Assembly (NCBI RefSeq): GCF_001314605.1
Contig: NZ_LIHP01000011.1
Coordinates: forward strand, 1-64,000
DNA: 64,000 bases
From: Marinobacter sp. HL-58
Lineage (GTDB): Bacteria > Pseudomonadota > Gammaproteobacteria > Pseudomonadales > Oleiphilaceae
Direction of reading: 5' to 3'
Position numbers and translations under genes: made by a program. Below are positions 55,512-64,000 of this stretch, piece after piece. Each line of letters starts with the position of its first letter. Positions within the stretch are counted from its first letter, which is position 1. The notes beneath the pieces were generated by a model, which was not told the origin of the DNA, ran no database searches, and worked only from the letters and a program-made list of their open reading frames with translations.

Positions 55512-57587
55512 TTATACGTCGCCGTAGCGAATTCGCTCACCCAGCCAGCGCCGAATCAGGCCATGAACCAGCGCCGGCTGTTTCATCAGGCCCGGCGCCA
55601 TTTCCCGCACCGGTTCAATCCAGCCCTTGTCGCGTTCAAAATCCGCCAGGCGGAACTGCATCATGCCGGTCTGGCGGGTACCAAGAACCTCGCCGGGGCC
55701 CCGTATTTCCAGATCTTTCTCGGCGATCACGAATCCGTCCTGGCTATCTCTGAGGGCCTGCAGCCTGGCCTTGCCATTGAGCGACAGTGGCGGGTGATAC
55801 ATCAGCACACAGAAGCTGGCTTCTTCCCCCCGGCCAACCCGGCCCCGCAGCTGGTGCAACTGGGCCAGGCCCAGCCGCTCCGGGTTCTCGATGATAATCA
55901 GCGAGGCATTGGGCACATCCACTCCCACCTCGATGACCGTGGTGGCCACCAGCAGGTCCAGCTCACCGTTCTTGAACTGCTCCATTACCGCTGCTTTTTC
56001 CATGGTCTTGAGGCGGCCATGCACAAGGCCCACCTTCAGGTCCGGCAGACGTTCCGCCAGTTCCTGGGCAGTGACCTCTGCAGCCTGGCACTGCAACGCC
56101 TCGGACTCTTCAATCAGTGTACATACCCAGTACGCCTGGCGGCCTTCCCTGCAGGCCTTGCGAACCCGGTCAGTTACATCATCACGGCGGCTGTCCGGGA
56201 TGGCAATGGTTTCAATGGGTTTACGGCCGGGAGGCAGTTCGTCGATCACCGACGTGTCCAGGTCCGCATAGGCACTCATGGCCAGGGTACGGGGAATCGG
56301 GGTTGCCGTCATGATCAACTGGTGTGGCGCCATGGTGCCGCCTACGCCTTTCTCGCGCAGGGCCAGGCGCTGGTGCACCCCGAACCGGTGTTGCTCATCC
56401 ACAATGACCAGCGCCAGCCTGCTGAAGGCCACATCCTCCTGAAACAGGGCGTGGGTTCCCACGATGACGGACGCTGCCCCGTTGCCGATCTCTTCCAGAA
56501 CTTCCCTGCGGCCCTTGCCCTTGATCTTGCCGGAAAGCCAGGCCACCCGGATGCCCAGGGGCTCCAGCCAGCCCTGAAAATTGTGATAGTGCTGCTCCGC
56601 CAGTATCTCGGTGGGCGCCATTAGGGCCACCTGGGTGCCGGCCCCGATTGCCTGCAATGCAGCCAGAGCCGCCACCACGGTTTTACCGGAACCCACATCC
56701 CCCTGCACCAGCCGCAACATGGGAACCGGCTGGCTCAGGTCCTGACGGATCTCGCTCATTACCTGGCGTTGAGCGCCGGTAAGGCTGAAGGGAAGCAGGT
56801 CCAGAAAGCGCTCGGGAAGATCGCCGGTGGGCAGCAGCGGCAAGGCTTCACGGGCCTGTACCTGCTGGCGCACCTGAAGCAGGCTGAGCTGATGGGCCAG
56901 CAGTTCCTCCATCACCAGCCGCTGCTGGGCCGGGTGGCGCCCTTCCATGAGCAAGTGAACCGGAGCGCTGGCCGGAGGAGAATGCACCAGTTCCACGGCC
57001 TCGGATATGCCGGGCAACTGGTAACTTGCCAGCAGTTCCGGCGGAAGCCACTCACGAATCGGGAAACGTTTCAGGTAACCCAGAGCCTGCTGGCAAAGGC
57101 TGCGCACCCGGGGCTGCTGAATCCCTTCCGTGAGGGGATAAACCGGAGTCAGCGTCGCTTCACCATGGGCCGGCATGGGCGGTGGGTTGACCTGATACTC
57201 CGGATGATAGAATTCGTATCCGGCGCGGCCCGGTCGTACTTCTCCGAAGCATCGGACCCGCGCACCCTCAGAAAGTTGATTCTTCTGGGCTGCGTTGAAA
57301 TGGAAAAACCGCATCACCAGGAAACCGCTGTTGTCCTTCAGGGTTACCTGAAGGCTGCGGCGACGTCCCATTACCAGGTCGGCTTTCATCACCTCGCCTT
57401 CCACCACGCCGACATCCCCTATACGCAGGTTACCCATGGGAATAATGCGGGTGCGGTCCTCATATCGGTGCGGCAGATGAAACAGCAGGTCCTGAAGCGA
57501 CCCGATGCCCAGTTTCGCGAGTTTTTCGGCCAGGGCGCTTCCTACGCCCTTCAGAGTGGTGACCGGGATGTCCTCCAGTGACGTCAT
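55512..57587 (-). CDS. recG: ATP-dependent DNA helicase RecG
   Basis: Branch-migrating helicase that regresses stalled forks and processes Holliday junctions. The 691-residue product has an N-terminal wedge/OB domain (about 1-170), Walker A GDVGSGKTVVAA, DEQH box VIVDEQHRFGV, and motifs V/VI (VGVDVPNASLIIIENPERLG; LHQLRGRVGRG) plus a C-terminal TRG region. It is 8 bp downstream of oxyR on the same strand, the oxyR-recG order seen in Pseudomonas. Confidence 0.98.
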   Translation of the reverse strand: MTSLEDIPVTTLKGVGSALAEKLAKLGIGSLQDLLFHLPHRYEDRTRIIPMGNLRIGDVGVVEGEVMKADLVMGRRRSLQVTLKDNSGFLVMRFFHFNAAQKNQLSEGARVRCFGEVRPGRAGYEFYHPEYQVNPPPMPAHGEATLTPVYPLTEGIQQPRVRSLCQQALGYLKRFPIREWLPPELLASYQLPGISEAVELVHSPPASAPVHLLMEGRHPAQQRLVMEELLAHQLSLLQVRQQVQAREALPLLPTGDLPERFLDLLPFSLTGAQRQVMSEIRQDLSQPVPMLRLVQGDVGSGKTVVAALAALQAIGAGTQVALMAPTEILAEQHYHNFQGWLEPLGIRVAWLSGKIKGKGRREVLEEIGNGAASVIVGTHALFQEDVAFSRLALVIVDEQHRFGVHQRLALREKGVGGTMAPHQLIMTATPIPRTLAMSAYADLDTSVIDELPPGRKPIETIAIPDSRRDDVTDRVRKACREGRQAYWVCTLIEESEALQCQAAEVTAQELAERLPDLKVGLVHGRLKTMEKAAVMEQFKNGELDLLVATTVIEVGVDVPNASLIIIENPERLGLAQLHQLRGRVGRGEEASFCVLMYHPPLSLNGKARLQALRDSQDGFVIAEKDLEIRGPGEVLGTRQTGMMQFRLADFERDKGWIEPVREMAPGLMKQPALVHGLIRRWLGERIRYGDV

Positions 57588-57595
57588 ATCCTGGC

Positions 57596-58555
57596 TCAGG
57601 CGGTAGCGGCGGCAGCCGGGGTTTCAATCTTCGCTTTCTCGATCACCCGGCACTGACTGGCAGCCAGGGACAGCACGTCAATCGCCTTGGGCCGCGGGAA
57701 TGTCACACGCCAGGCCAGGGCAACGGTTCTGAAAGGCACCGGCGCCGCGAACGGGCGGACCGCCAGGATACTCTCGTCGTACTGCATGGCGGTTGCGGCG
57801 GAAAGCGGCAAAACGGTAATGCCAAGCCCGGACGCCACCATGTGGCGAATGGTTTCCAGTGAGCTGCCTTCGGTCACCAGTGAGGGAGCCGCGGCACTGG
57901 GATTACGGGTGACTGCATCCACCAGTGGCGGGCAGGATTCCAGCACCTGGTCACGGAAACAGTGGCCGGGGCCCAGCAACAGCAACTGTTCCTGGGCCAG
58001 CTCCTCCGCGGTCAGGGTATCCCGCTCGGTCAGCGGATGCCCCCCTGGCAGAAGTACCACGAAGGGCTCGTCGTACAGTGGCAGGGTCACCACCTCCGGC
58101 TCCTCGAAAGGCAGCGCGATGATGATGGCATCAAGCTCGGACTGGCGCAGTTTCTGGCGCAGGGTGGCGGTGTAGTTTTCCTCGATATAAAGAGGCATGT
58201 CCGGCGCAGCACGGCGCAGTTCGGGCAGCAGATGCGGGAACAGGTAGGGCCCGATGGTATAGATAGCCCCGACTTTCAGCGGTGCATTGAGCTGGTTCTT
58301 GCCATCCTGCGCCATGTCGCGGATAACACCCACCTGGTCCAGAACCCGCTGCGCCTGCTCGATGATCCGTTTACCGGTCTCGGTCACACGGATACTGTTC
58401 TTGCTGCGCTCGAACAGAGGGATTCCCAGCTCGTCTTCCAGTTTCTTGACCGCCACACTGAGCGTGGGCTGACTGACATGGCAGCGCTCGGCGGCGCGGC
58501 CAAAATGCCTTTCCCGTGCGAGGGTAACAACGTATCTTAACTCGGTAAGAGTCAT
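57596..58555 (-). CDS. oxyR: Hydrogen-peroxide regulator OxyR
   Basis: LysR-type transcription factor that senses peroxide through a disulfide. The 319-residue product has an N-terminal helix-turn-helix (HFGRAAERCHVSQPTLSVAVK) and a periplasmic-binding-type sensor domain with the redox pair C199 and C208 (GHCFRDQVLESC), exactly the E. coli numbering. It is upstream of recG in an oxyR-recG operon and divergent from an NAD-dependent epimerase-like gene. Confidence 0.97.
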   Translation of the reverse strand: MTLTELRYVVTLARERHFGRAAERCHVSQPTLSVAVKKLEDELGIPLFERSKNSIRVTETGKRIIEQAQRVLDQVGVIRDMAQDGKNQLNAPLKVGAIYTIGPYLFPHLLPELRRAAPDMPLYIEENYTATLRQKLRQSELDAIIIALPFEEPEVVTLPLYDEPFVVLLPGGHPLTERDTLTAEELAQEQLLLLGPGHCFRDQVLESCPPLVDAVTRNPSAAAPSLVTEGSSLETIRHMVASGLGITVLPLSAATAMQYDESILAVRPFAAPVPFRTVALAWRVTFPRPKAIDVLSLAASQCRVIEKAKIETPAAAATA

Positions 58556-58644
58556 GGTGGGCTCCGGTCAGATGTCGTCCAGCCAGGGGCGTGCCATAAC
58601 GCCCTGTTAATTTATTACCCAAAGCATAAGGATTGATATTGCCT

Positions 58645-59514
58645 ATGGCAATCACTGAACACAAGCAAACCCCACGCATTCTGGTCGCCGGCTGCGGAAA
58701 GCTCGGTGGCGCCATCGCTCAGATGCTATCCGGGCAGGCCGAGGTATTCGGTATGCGCCGCAATCCGGACCGGATTCCCCGGGGCGTCCATCCACTGGGC
58801 GCCGACCTGCTGGACCGCAAGCAGATTGAATCGGTGCTGCCGGGTGACCTGGATATCGTCATCTATTGCCTCACGCCATCCAGCTATGACAAGGAGGGTT
58901 ACCGTAACGCCTACGTCCATGGCCTGGAGAATCTTGTGGCTGCCCTTGGCACACAGTCCCTGAAACGCCTGTTCTTTATCAGCAGCAGCAGTGTCTATGC
59001 CCAGAATGACGATTCCCTGGTTGATGAAACCAGCCCGACCGAGCCTGCCCGCTTCAGTGGCCAGATGGTCCTGGAAGGCGAGCAGACCGCGCTGAACAGT
59101 GGCCACCCGGCAACGGCCATCAGGTTCAGCGGCATTTACGGCCCTTCTCGCCAGCAGTTTCTGGATGCCGTGATTATCGGCCGCATGGCCCCTTCGGCTC
59201 CTGCCCCCTTCAGCAACCGGATTCACGAGGAGGATGCCGTGGCGACCGTGTGTCATCTGGTGAATCAGGCACTGGAAGGGAAGCCTCTGGAGTCCTGCTA
59301 CCTCGCCAGCGACTGCGAGCCGGTACGACTGGACGAAGTGGTTGCCTGGGTGAGAGAGCAGCTGCCGTGTGCAGACCCTGCGCCCGATGCCCGCAGGGGT
59401 GGCCGCGCAGGCAGCAAGCGTTGCAGCAATAAACGCCTGCTGGCGTCCGGTTTCCGGTTCCGTTATCCGGATTTCAGGGCGGGCTACCGGGAACTGATCG
59501 CCCGTAGAACGTAA
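58645..59514 (+). CDS. NAD(P)-binding epimerase-like protein
   Basis: 289-residue extended SDR protein (YeeZ type). It has the Rossmann motif LVAGCGKLGGAIAQ near residue 12, SSSSVYAQ near 110 with a possible catalytic serine, and GIYGPSR later; the usual YxxxK is not obvious. Substrate is unknown. The ATG at 58645 has AAGGA somewhat far upstream (about 12 bases); a TTG at 58633 is in frame but has no spacing. It is divergent from oxyR. A hairpin with its T-run on the minus strand starts at its stop codon. Confidence 0.82.
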   Translation: MAITEHKQTPRILVAGCGKLGGAIAQMLSGQAEVFGMRRNPDRIPRGVHPLGADLLDRKQIESVLPGDLDIVIYCLTPSSYDKEGYRNAYVHGLENLVAALGTQSLKRLFFISSSSVYAQNDDSLVDETSPTEPARFSGQMVLEGEQTALNSGHPATAIRFSGIYGPSRQQFLDAVIIGRMAPSAPAPFSNRIHEEDAVATVCHLVNQALEGKPLESCYLASDCEPVRLDEVVAWVREQLPCADPAPDARRGGRAGSKRCSNKRLLASGFRFRYPDFRAGYRELIARRT

Positions 59515-59538
59515 AAAGGCGGCCCACAGGAAGCCGCC
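59513..59538 (-). terminator. Terminator of the gmk-rpoZ-spoT-ridA run
   Basis: On the minus strand GGCGGC (59533-59538), 9-base loop, GCCGCC (59518-59523) and TTTTT. It overlaps the last codon of the convergent SDR gene and ends the transcript containing ridA. Confidence 0.88.
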
Positions 59539-59563
59539 TCAATGTTTTCAGCTGATGCTCTGG

Positions 59564-59950
59564 TCAGCTCAGCACCATAACTGCTTCCATCTCCACCGGA
59601 ACACCCTTGGGCAGGGCAGCGACGCCAACGGCGGCCCGGGCCGGGTACGGCTCCTGGAAATAGGTGGCCATGATCTCGTTGACCGTGGCGAAATTGCTCA
59701 GGTCTGTCATGTAGATATTGACCTTGACGATGTCCTTGAGCTCGCCACCGCTGGCCTCACAAACGGCCTTCAGGTTTTCGAACACCTGGCGGGTCTTGGC
59801 GGCAAAGTCTCCCGCCACTACCTCCATGGTCTCCGGCACCAGCGGAATCTGCCCGGAGATGTAGACGGTGTCGCCGGCTTTGACGGCCTGGGAGTAGGTA
59901 CCGATTGCCTGCGGCGCATTCTCGGTCTGGATTACAGATTTATTGGTCAT
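59564..59950 (-). CDS. ridA: Enamine/imine deaminase RidA
   Basis: Deaminates reactive 2-aminoacrylate and related imines, protecting PLP enzymes. The 128-residue YjgF/YER057c/UK114 protein has the family start with GTYSQAV, the motif [12 protein letters not shown] and the late [22 protein letters not shown]; the arginine in PARAA is the catalytic one. The ATG at 59950 is taken; the frame is open further but without a typical start. It lies 104 bp downstream of spoT and is probably co-transcribed with it, as in Pseudomonas. Confidence 0.96.
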   Translation of the reverse strand: MTNKSVIQTENAPQAIGTYSQAVKAGDTVYISGQIPLVPETMEVVAGDFAAKTRQVFENLKAVCEASGGELKDIVKVNIYMTDLSNFATVNEIMATYFQEPYPARAAVGVAALPKGVPVEMEAVMVLS

Positions 59951-60054
59951 GACCTTGGGGCCCTCTTTTGCAAAACGCCAATCGTCACTCCTGGGCGGCC
60001 AGCTTGTCAACACGGCAAACGTCGGAATGAAAGCCGGCCGGACCAGCCTTTTTC

Positions 60055-62202
60055 TCAGTGCCTTACGCGGTTGATATGGGTCACAGCGCGAATATTCCTG
60101 ATGCGTCGCATGACCCTTGCCAGATGCCGGCGCCCGTTTACGTGCACCACAAGGCTGACAATACCCAGCTTGGCATTCTGTTCTTCCACATTGATGCGTT
60201 CAATGTTGCCATCCGCCATGGCCACGGCATTGGCCAGTTCGGCAATGACCCCGCGCTGGCGTTCCAGCTCGACCCGGAGTTCAACGGAAAACTCGTTGGT
60301 AATGTCCTTGGCCCACTTCAGGTGCGTCAGGCGCGCCCGGCCCTCGTCGTCTTCCGGCAAGCGGGAGCAGGTATCCGAGTGGATAACCATGCCTTTTCCG
60401 GAGTCCATGGTCCCCACCACCGGGTCCCCGGGGATAGGCTTGCAACAGCTGGCAAAACGAACCAGCAGGCCCTCGGTGCCCCGGATTGTCACCGGGCTGT
60501 TATCCGTCTTGTCCATGGCGGAAGCCGAGGCGTCTTCCGGACCATCACCTTCAGCGCTGCCGCTGACCAGTTGCCTGGCCACCAGGTAGGCCATACGATT
60601 GCCCAGCCCGATGTCACTGACCAGATCATCAAAACTTTCGACCTGGTTGTGGGTAACAACGGCCTGGATCTGCTGTTCACTGATCTTCGACAGGCTGGTT
60701 CCGAAGCCCTTGAGGGATTTCTTGAGCAGGGTTTTGCCCAGATCCAGGGATTCAGCCCGCTTCTGGTTCTTGAGCACGTGGCGAATGCTGCTGCGGGCCT
60801 TGCCGGTAACCACGAAGCTGAGCCAGGCGGGATTGGGGCGAGCCCCGGGTGCGGTAATGATTTCAACGGTCTGGCCGCTCTGCAGGGGTTGGCTCAGGGA
60901 GCCCAGGTTGCGGTTGATACGGCAGGCAACGCAGGCATTACCGATGTCGGTATGGATGGCATAGGCGAAGTCCACCGGTGTGGCCCCGCTGGGCAATTCC
61001 ATGATCTTGCCCTTGGGGGTGAACACATAGATCTCGTCCGGGAACAGATCCACCTTCACGTGTTCAATGAATTCCAGGGAATCGTCTGCCCGCTCCCGCA
61101 TTTCCATCAGGCCCTTCACCCAGCGGTCTACCCGCGACTGATTCACGCTGGTGACACTGGACGGCTCGTTCTTGTACATCCAGTGGGCCGCGATGCCGTT
61201 GTTGGCGATGTGCTCCATCTCCTCGGTGCGGATCTGGATTTCAATATTCACATGCATGCCGAAGAGCGTGGTATGCAGGGACTGGTAGCCATTGGCCTTG
61301 GGCATGGCAATGTAGTCCTTGAATCGGCCCGGCAATGGCTTGTAAAGGCTGTGCACCGCCCCGAGGATGCGGTAGCAGTCGTCCTCGGTGTCGGTAATGA
61401 TCCGGAAGGCGTACACATCCATGATTTCATGGAAGGACTTCTGCTTGAACTTCATCTTGTTATAGATGCTGTTCAGGTGCTTTTCCCGGCCCAGAATCCG
61501 CCCCGGCAAACCACGCTCTTCCAGTTTCTCCTGCAACTTGCCGCGGATATCATCAATAATTTCCCGGTGGCTGCCCCGCAGCTTTGCCACCGCCTTGGAA
61601 ATGTATTTCGAGCGCATCGGGTAAAGCGATGCGAACCCCAGGTCTTCCAGCTCGGTACAGATGGAGTGCATACCCAGGCGGTTGGCAATGGGCGCGTAGA
61701 TATCGAGGGTTTCGTTGGCAATACGCTGGCGCTTTTCGTAGGGCATGGGCCCCAGGGTGCGCATGTTGTGGAGCCGGTCCGCCAGCTTGACCAGTATCAC
61801 GCGGATATCCCGCGCCATGGCCAGGGTCATTTTCTGGAAGTTTTCAGCCTGGGCCTCGGCACGGGAACGGAATTCGATCTGGGTCAGCTTGCTGACTCCA
61901 TCCACCAGCTCGGCCACATCTTCACCAAACTGCTCCGCCAGTGCATCCTTGGGAATGCCGGTGTCTTCAATCACATCGTGGAGCATGGCCGCCATCAGGC
62001 TCTGGTGATCCAGCTTCAGGCCGGCAAGGATACGGGCAACCGCCAGAGGATGGGTGATGTAGCGGTCACCGCTTTTGCGCATCTGCCCTTCGTGGGCTTG
62101 TTCGGCATAATAGTAGGCTCTTCGCACCTGATTGATGCGATTGGTATCGAGATAGGTGCTGAGTTCACTGGCCAGCACATCAACCGTTGCCTCTGCCGAC
62201 AC
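60055..62202 (-). CDS. spoT: Bifunctional (p)ppGpp synthetase/hydrolase SpoT
   Basis: Makes and degrades ppGpp during stress. The 715-residue product has the HD hydrolase domain (about 25-180; HDVIEDT), synthetase domain (about 200-320; YVAMPK-type [15 protein letters not shown]), TGS (about 370-430) and ACT (about 640-710). The GTG at 62202 with GGAGG 4 bases upstream is chosen: the longer in-frame ATG at 62253 would place the first codons inside the rpoZ terminator hairpin. It is downstream of rpoZ in a gmk-rpoZ-spoT order and therefore probably reached by read-through of that terminator. Confidence 0.95.
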   Translation of the reverse strand: MSAEATVDVLASELSTYLDTNRINQVRRAYYYAEQAHEGQMRKSGDRYITHPLAVARILAGLKLDHQSLMAAMLHDVIEDTGIPKDALAEQFGEDVAELVDGVSKLTQIEFRSRAEAQAENFQKMTLAMARDIRVILVKLADRLHNMRTLGPMPYEKRQRIANETLDIYAPIANRLGMHSICTELEDLGFASLYPMRSKYISKAVAKLRGSHREIIDDIRGKLQEKLEERGLPGRILGREKHLNSIYNKMKFKQKSFHEIMDVYAFRIITDTEDDCYRILGAVHSLYKPLPGRFKDYIAMPKANGYQSLHTTLFGMHVNIEIQIRTEEMEHIANNGIAAHWMYKNEPSSVTSVNQSRVDRWVKGLMEMRERADDSLEFIEHVKVDLFPDEIYVFTPKGKIMELPSGATPVDFAYAIHTDIGNACVACRINRNLGSLSQPLQSGQTVEIITAPGARPNPAWLSFVVTGKARSSIRHVLKNQKRAESLDLGKTLLKKSLKGFGTSLSKISEQQIQAVVTHNQVESFDDLVSDIGLGNRMAYLVARQLVSGSAEGDGPEDASASAMDKTDNSPVTIRGTEGLLVRFASCCKPIPGDPVVGTMDSGKGMVIHSDTCSRLPEDDEGRARLTHLKWAKDITNEFSVELRVELERQRGVIAELANAVAMADGNIERINVEEQNAKLGIVSLVVHVNGRRHLARVMRRIRNIRAVTHINRVRH

Positions 62203-62235
62203 CGCGCCTCCGTGGGTAGACTGAATTTCAGGGAT

Positions 62236-62263
62236 AAAAAAACCCGAATGCACGCATTCGGGT
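62236..62263 (-). terminator. Terminator or attenuator between rpoZ and spoT
   Basis: On the minus strand ACCCGAATGC, GT, GCATTCGGGT is a perfect 10-bp stem (62242-62263) followed by seven T (62236-62242). It lies between rpoZ and the GTG start of spoT, with only about 33 bp left before spoT, so spoT depends on read-through, or on a promoter overlapping the hairpin. Confidence 0.92.
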
Positions 62264-62367
62264 CCTTCCGAGGGTCTTCCGGTAATGCCTATAGATACAC
62301 TATAAAACCGAAAGGCCAGATTTCAATGCTTTCGACGGGTTAGCAGAAAATATTCCCGCCTCACACC

Positions 62368-62580
62368 TTACTCGTCATCGTCCTCGGTGAGGAGATCACG
62401 GGTAATCTTGCCTTCGGCGATTTCGCGCAAAGCGATAACGGTTGGCTTATCGTTCTCTTCGGCAACCAGCGGCTCGAAGCCCTTGGTTGCAATCTGGCGG
62501 GCGCGCTTGGTGGCCAGCATAACCAGCTGGAACCGGTTATCAACGTTTTCAAGGCAATCTTCAACAGTAACTCGTGCCAT
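62368..62580 (-). CDS. rpoZ: RNA polymerase omega subunit
   Basis: 70-residue small subunit of RNA polymerase; assists beta' folding and carries part of a ppGpp site in E. coli. It has the family start [20 protein letters not shown], then ATKRARQ and a C-terminal acidic tail (TEDDDE). It lies between gmk and spoT, the standard gammaproteobacterial order; a terminator follows about 105 bp after its stop. Confidence 0.97.
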   Translation of the reverse strand: MARVTVEDCLENVDNRFQLVMLATKRARQIATKGFEPLVAEENDKPTVIALREIAEGKITRDLLTEDDDE

Positions 62581-62671
62581 AACTTCCCCGACAATAGCAA
62601 AATGACTGATTTCAGCAGACCGCGTAGTTTAATCCCACTGGTTCAATTTGTATACAGGCAATACACCCGGA

Positions 62672-63406
<735 letters not shown>

Positions 63407-63417
63407 TTATACGGCTT

Positions 63418-64000
63418 TTACTCGAGGTTCTGTACCTGCTCCCGCATCTGCTCGATGAGCACTTTCAGGTCAACGGCGGCCCGGGTTACCCGGGCATCGA
63501 TACTTTTGCTGCTGAGGGTGTTGGCCTCACGATTGAGCTCCTGCATCAGGAAATCCAGCCGGCGGCCGATAGCTTCATCGCCCTGAAGGGTCTCAGAAAC
63601 CTCGGTAATATGGGCATCAAGCCGCTCCAGCTCTTCCGCCACGTCGCTTTTCTGGGCCAGCATCACCATTTCCTGGGCTATACGGTCCGGATCAATCTCT
63701 ACCTTCGCCTGTTCAAAGCGACTCTTCAGGTGCTCTTCCTGGGCGCGAATCAGCTCCGGCATCCGCTCCCGCACCTCGGCAACCAGTTTACCCATGGTGG
63801 CCAAACGGTCTTCAAACAGGGGGCGCAGCCGCTCACCTTCCCGCTCTCTCACGGTGACCAGCTCACTCACGGTGCGCTCGAACAATTCACTCGCCGCCTT
63901 GCGGGCAGGCCCGTAATCCTGCTCGGTGGAGGCCAGCACACCCGGCCACCGGAGGATGTCCAGGGCACTGATATGTGCCGGGTTGTCGAGCATCTTGTTG
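63418..64000 (-). CDS. yicC: YicC family endoribonuclease (partial, cut by right edge)
   Basis: The C-terminal about 194 residues of a YicC/YloC-family protein; the family has about 290, so the N-terminal third lies outside the window. Visible features include a long helical middle (about 30-110 of the visible part), QEMVMLAQKSDVAEELERLDAH and the C-terminal LMQELNREANTLSSKS signature with metal-binding acidic residues. YicC in E. coli is linked to small-RNA decay. It lies 116 bp upstream of gmk on the same strand. Confidence 0.93.
   Translation of the reverse strand, partial: NKMLDNPAHISALDILRWPGVLASTEQDYGPARKAASELFERTVSELVTVREREGERLRPLFEDRLATMGKLVAEVRERMPELIRAQEEHLKSRFEQAKVEIDPDRIAQEMVMLAQKSDVAEELERLDAHITEVSETLQGDEAIGRRLDFLMQELNREANTLSSKSIDARVTRAAVDLKVLIEQMREQVQNLE

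Noticed and set aside
62203..62253. Longer SpoT start at ATG 62253
   Set aside because: Its first codons lie in the rpoZ terminator hairpin; the GTG with GGAGG is better placed.

Overview
The window looks like chromosomal DNA of a marine gammaproteobacterium of the Marinobacter type, relatively GC-rich. Most of it is housekeeping sequence laid out in blocks that match Pseudomonas chromosomes: tyrS-mepM-anmK-erpA-argC, mrcB, dksA-gluQRS-cbrX-cbrA-cbrB-crcZ-pcnB-folK-panBC-pgi, folB-plsY-tsaD-rpsU-dnaG-rpoD, oxyR-recG, and rpoZ-spoT-ridA. The genus is inferred from protein resemblance and gene order; no 16S sequence is present to confirm it.

Layout. Positions 1-250 are the leader and tandem promoters of an rRNA operon that runs off the left edge. 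Next come tyrS, a cell-wall block (M23 peptidase, anmK, bactofilin), argC, a ClC channel, hemJ, thiD-thiE and hemL (0.3-12 kb). Then follow a secreted lipase, a TPR/beta-barrel protein, an ECF sigma/anti-sigma operon and a DUF4382 lipoprotein (12.5-17.7 kb). Next are mrcB with a lipoprotein, a two-domain kinase, sfsA, dksA and gluQRS (17.7-25 kb). At 25-30.3 kb lies a complete carbon-catabolite-control locus: cbrX, cbrA, cbrB and a previously unmarked small RNA gene resembling CrcZ. It has a sigma-54 promoter, a symmetric four-half-site array upstream, four A-rich CA motifs and a terminator. Folate, pantothenate, glycolysis, phospholipid and macromolecular-synthesis genes follow (30.3-42.7 kb).

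After a CAU-anticodon tRNA at 42.8 kb there is a short AT-richer patch. It holds an orphan secreted protein, a C-terminal tyrosine-recombinase remnant with damaged catalytic residues, and a PEP-CTERM protein; I read it as the worn remnant of a tRNA-associated insertion. Beyond it are a FadL-like porin paired with a 1104-residue surface lipoprotein, a 26-bp-armed inverted-repeat element, a molybdopterin oxidoreductase, a YbaK/HDOD protein, recG, oxyR, and the ridA/spoT/rpoZ/gmk/yicC cluster, the last cut by the right edge.

Points that deserve attention: the CrcZ locus outside Pseudomonas; thiD with no ATG/GTG/TTG start; an apparent 1-nt frameshift in a T7 run in a signal-peptide coding region; a ClC protein with valine at the proton-glutamate position; a foldase-type lipase with no foldase gene beside it; and the inverted-repeat element. 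No CRISPR array, intact prophage or insertion sequence was seen.
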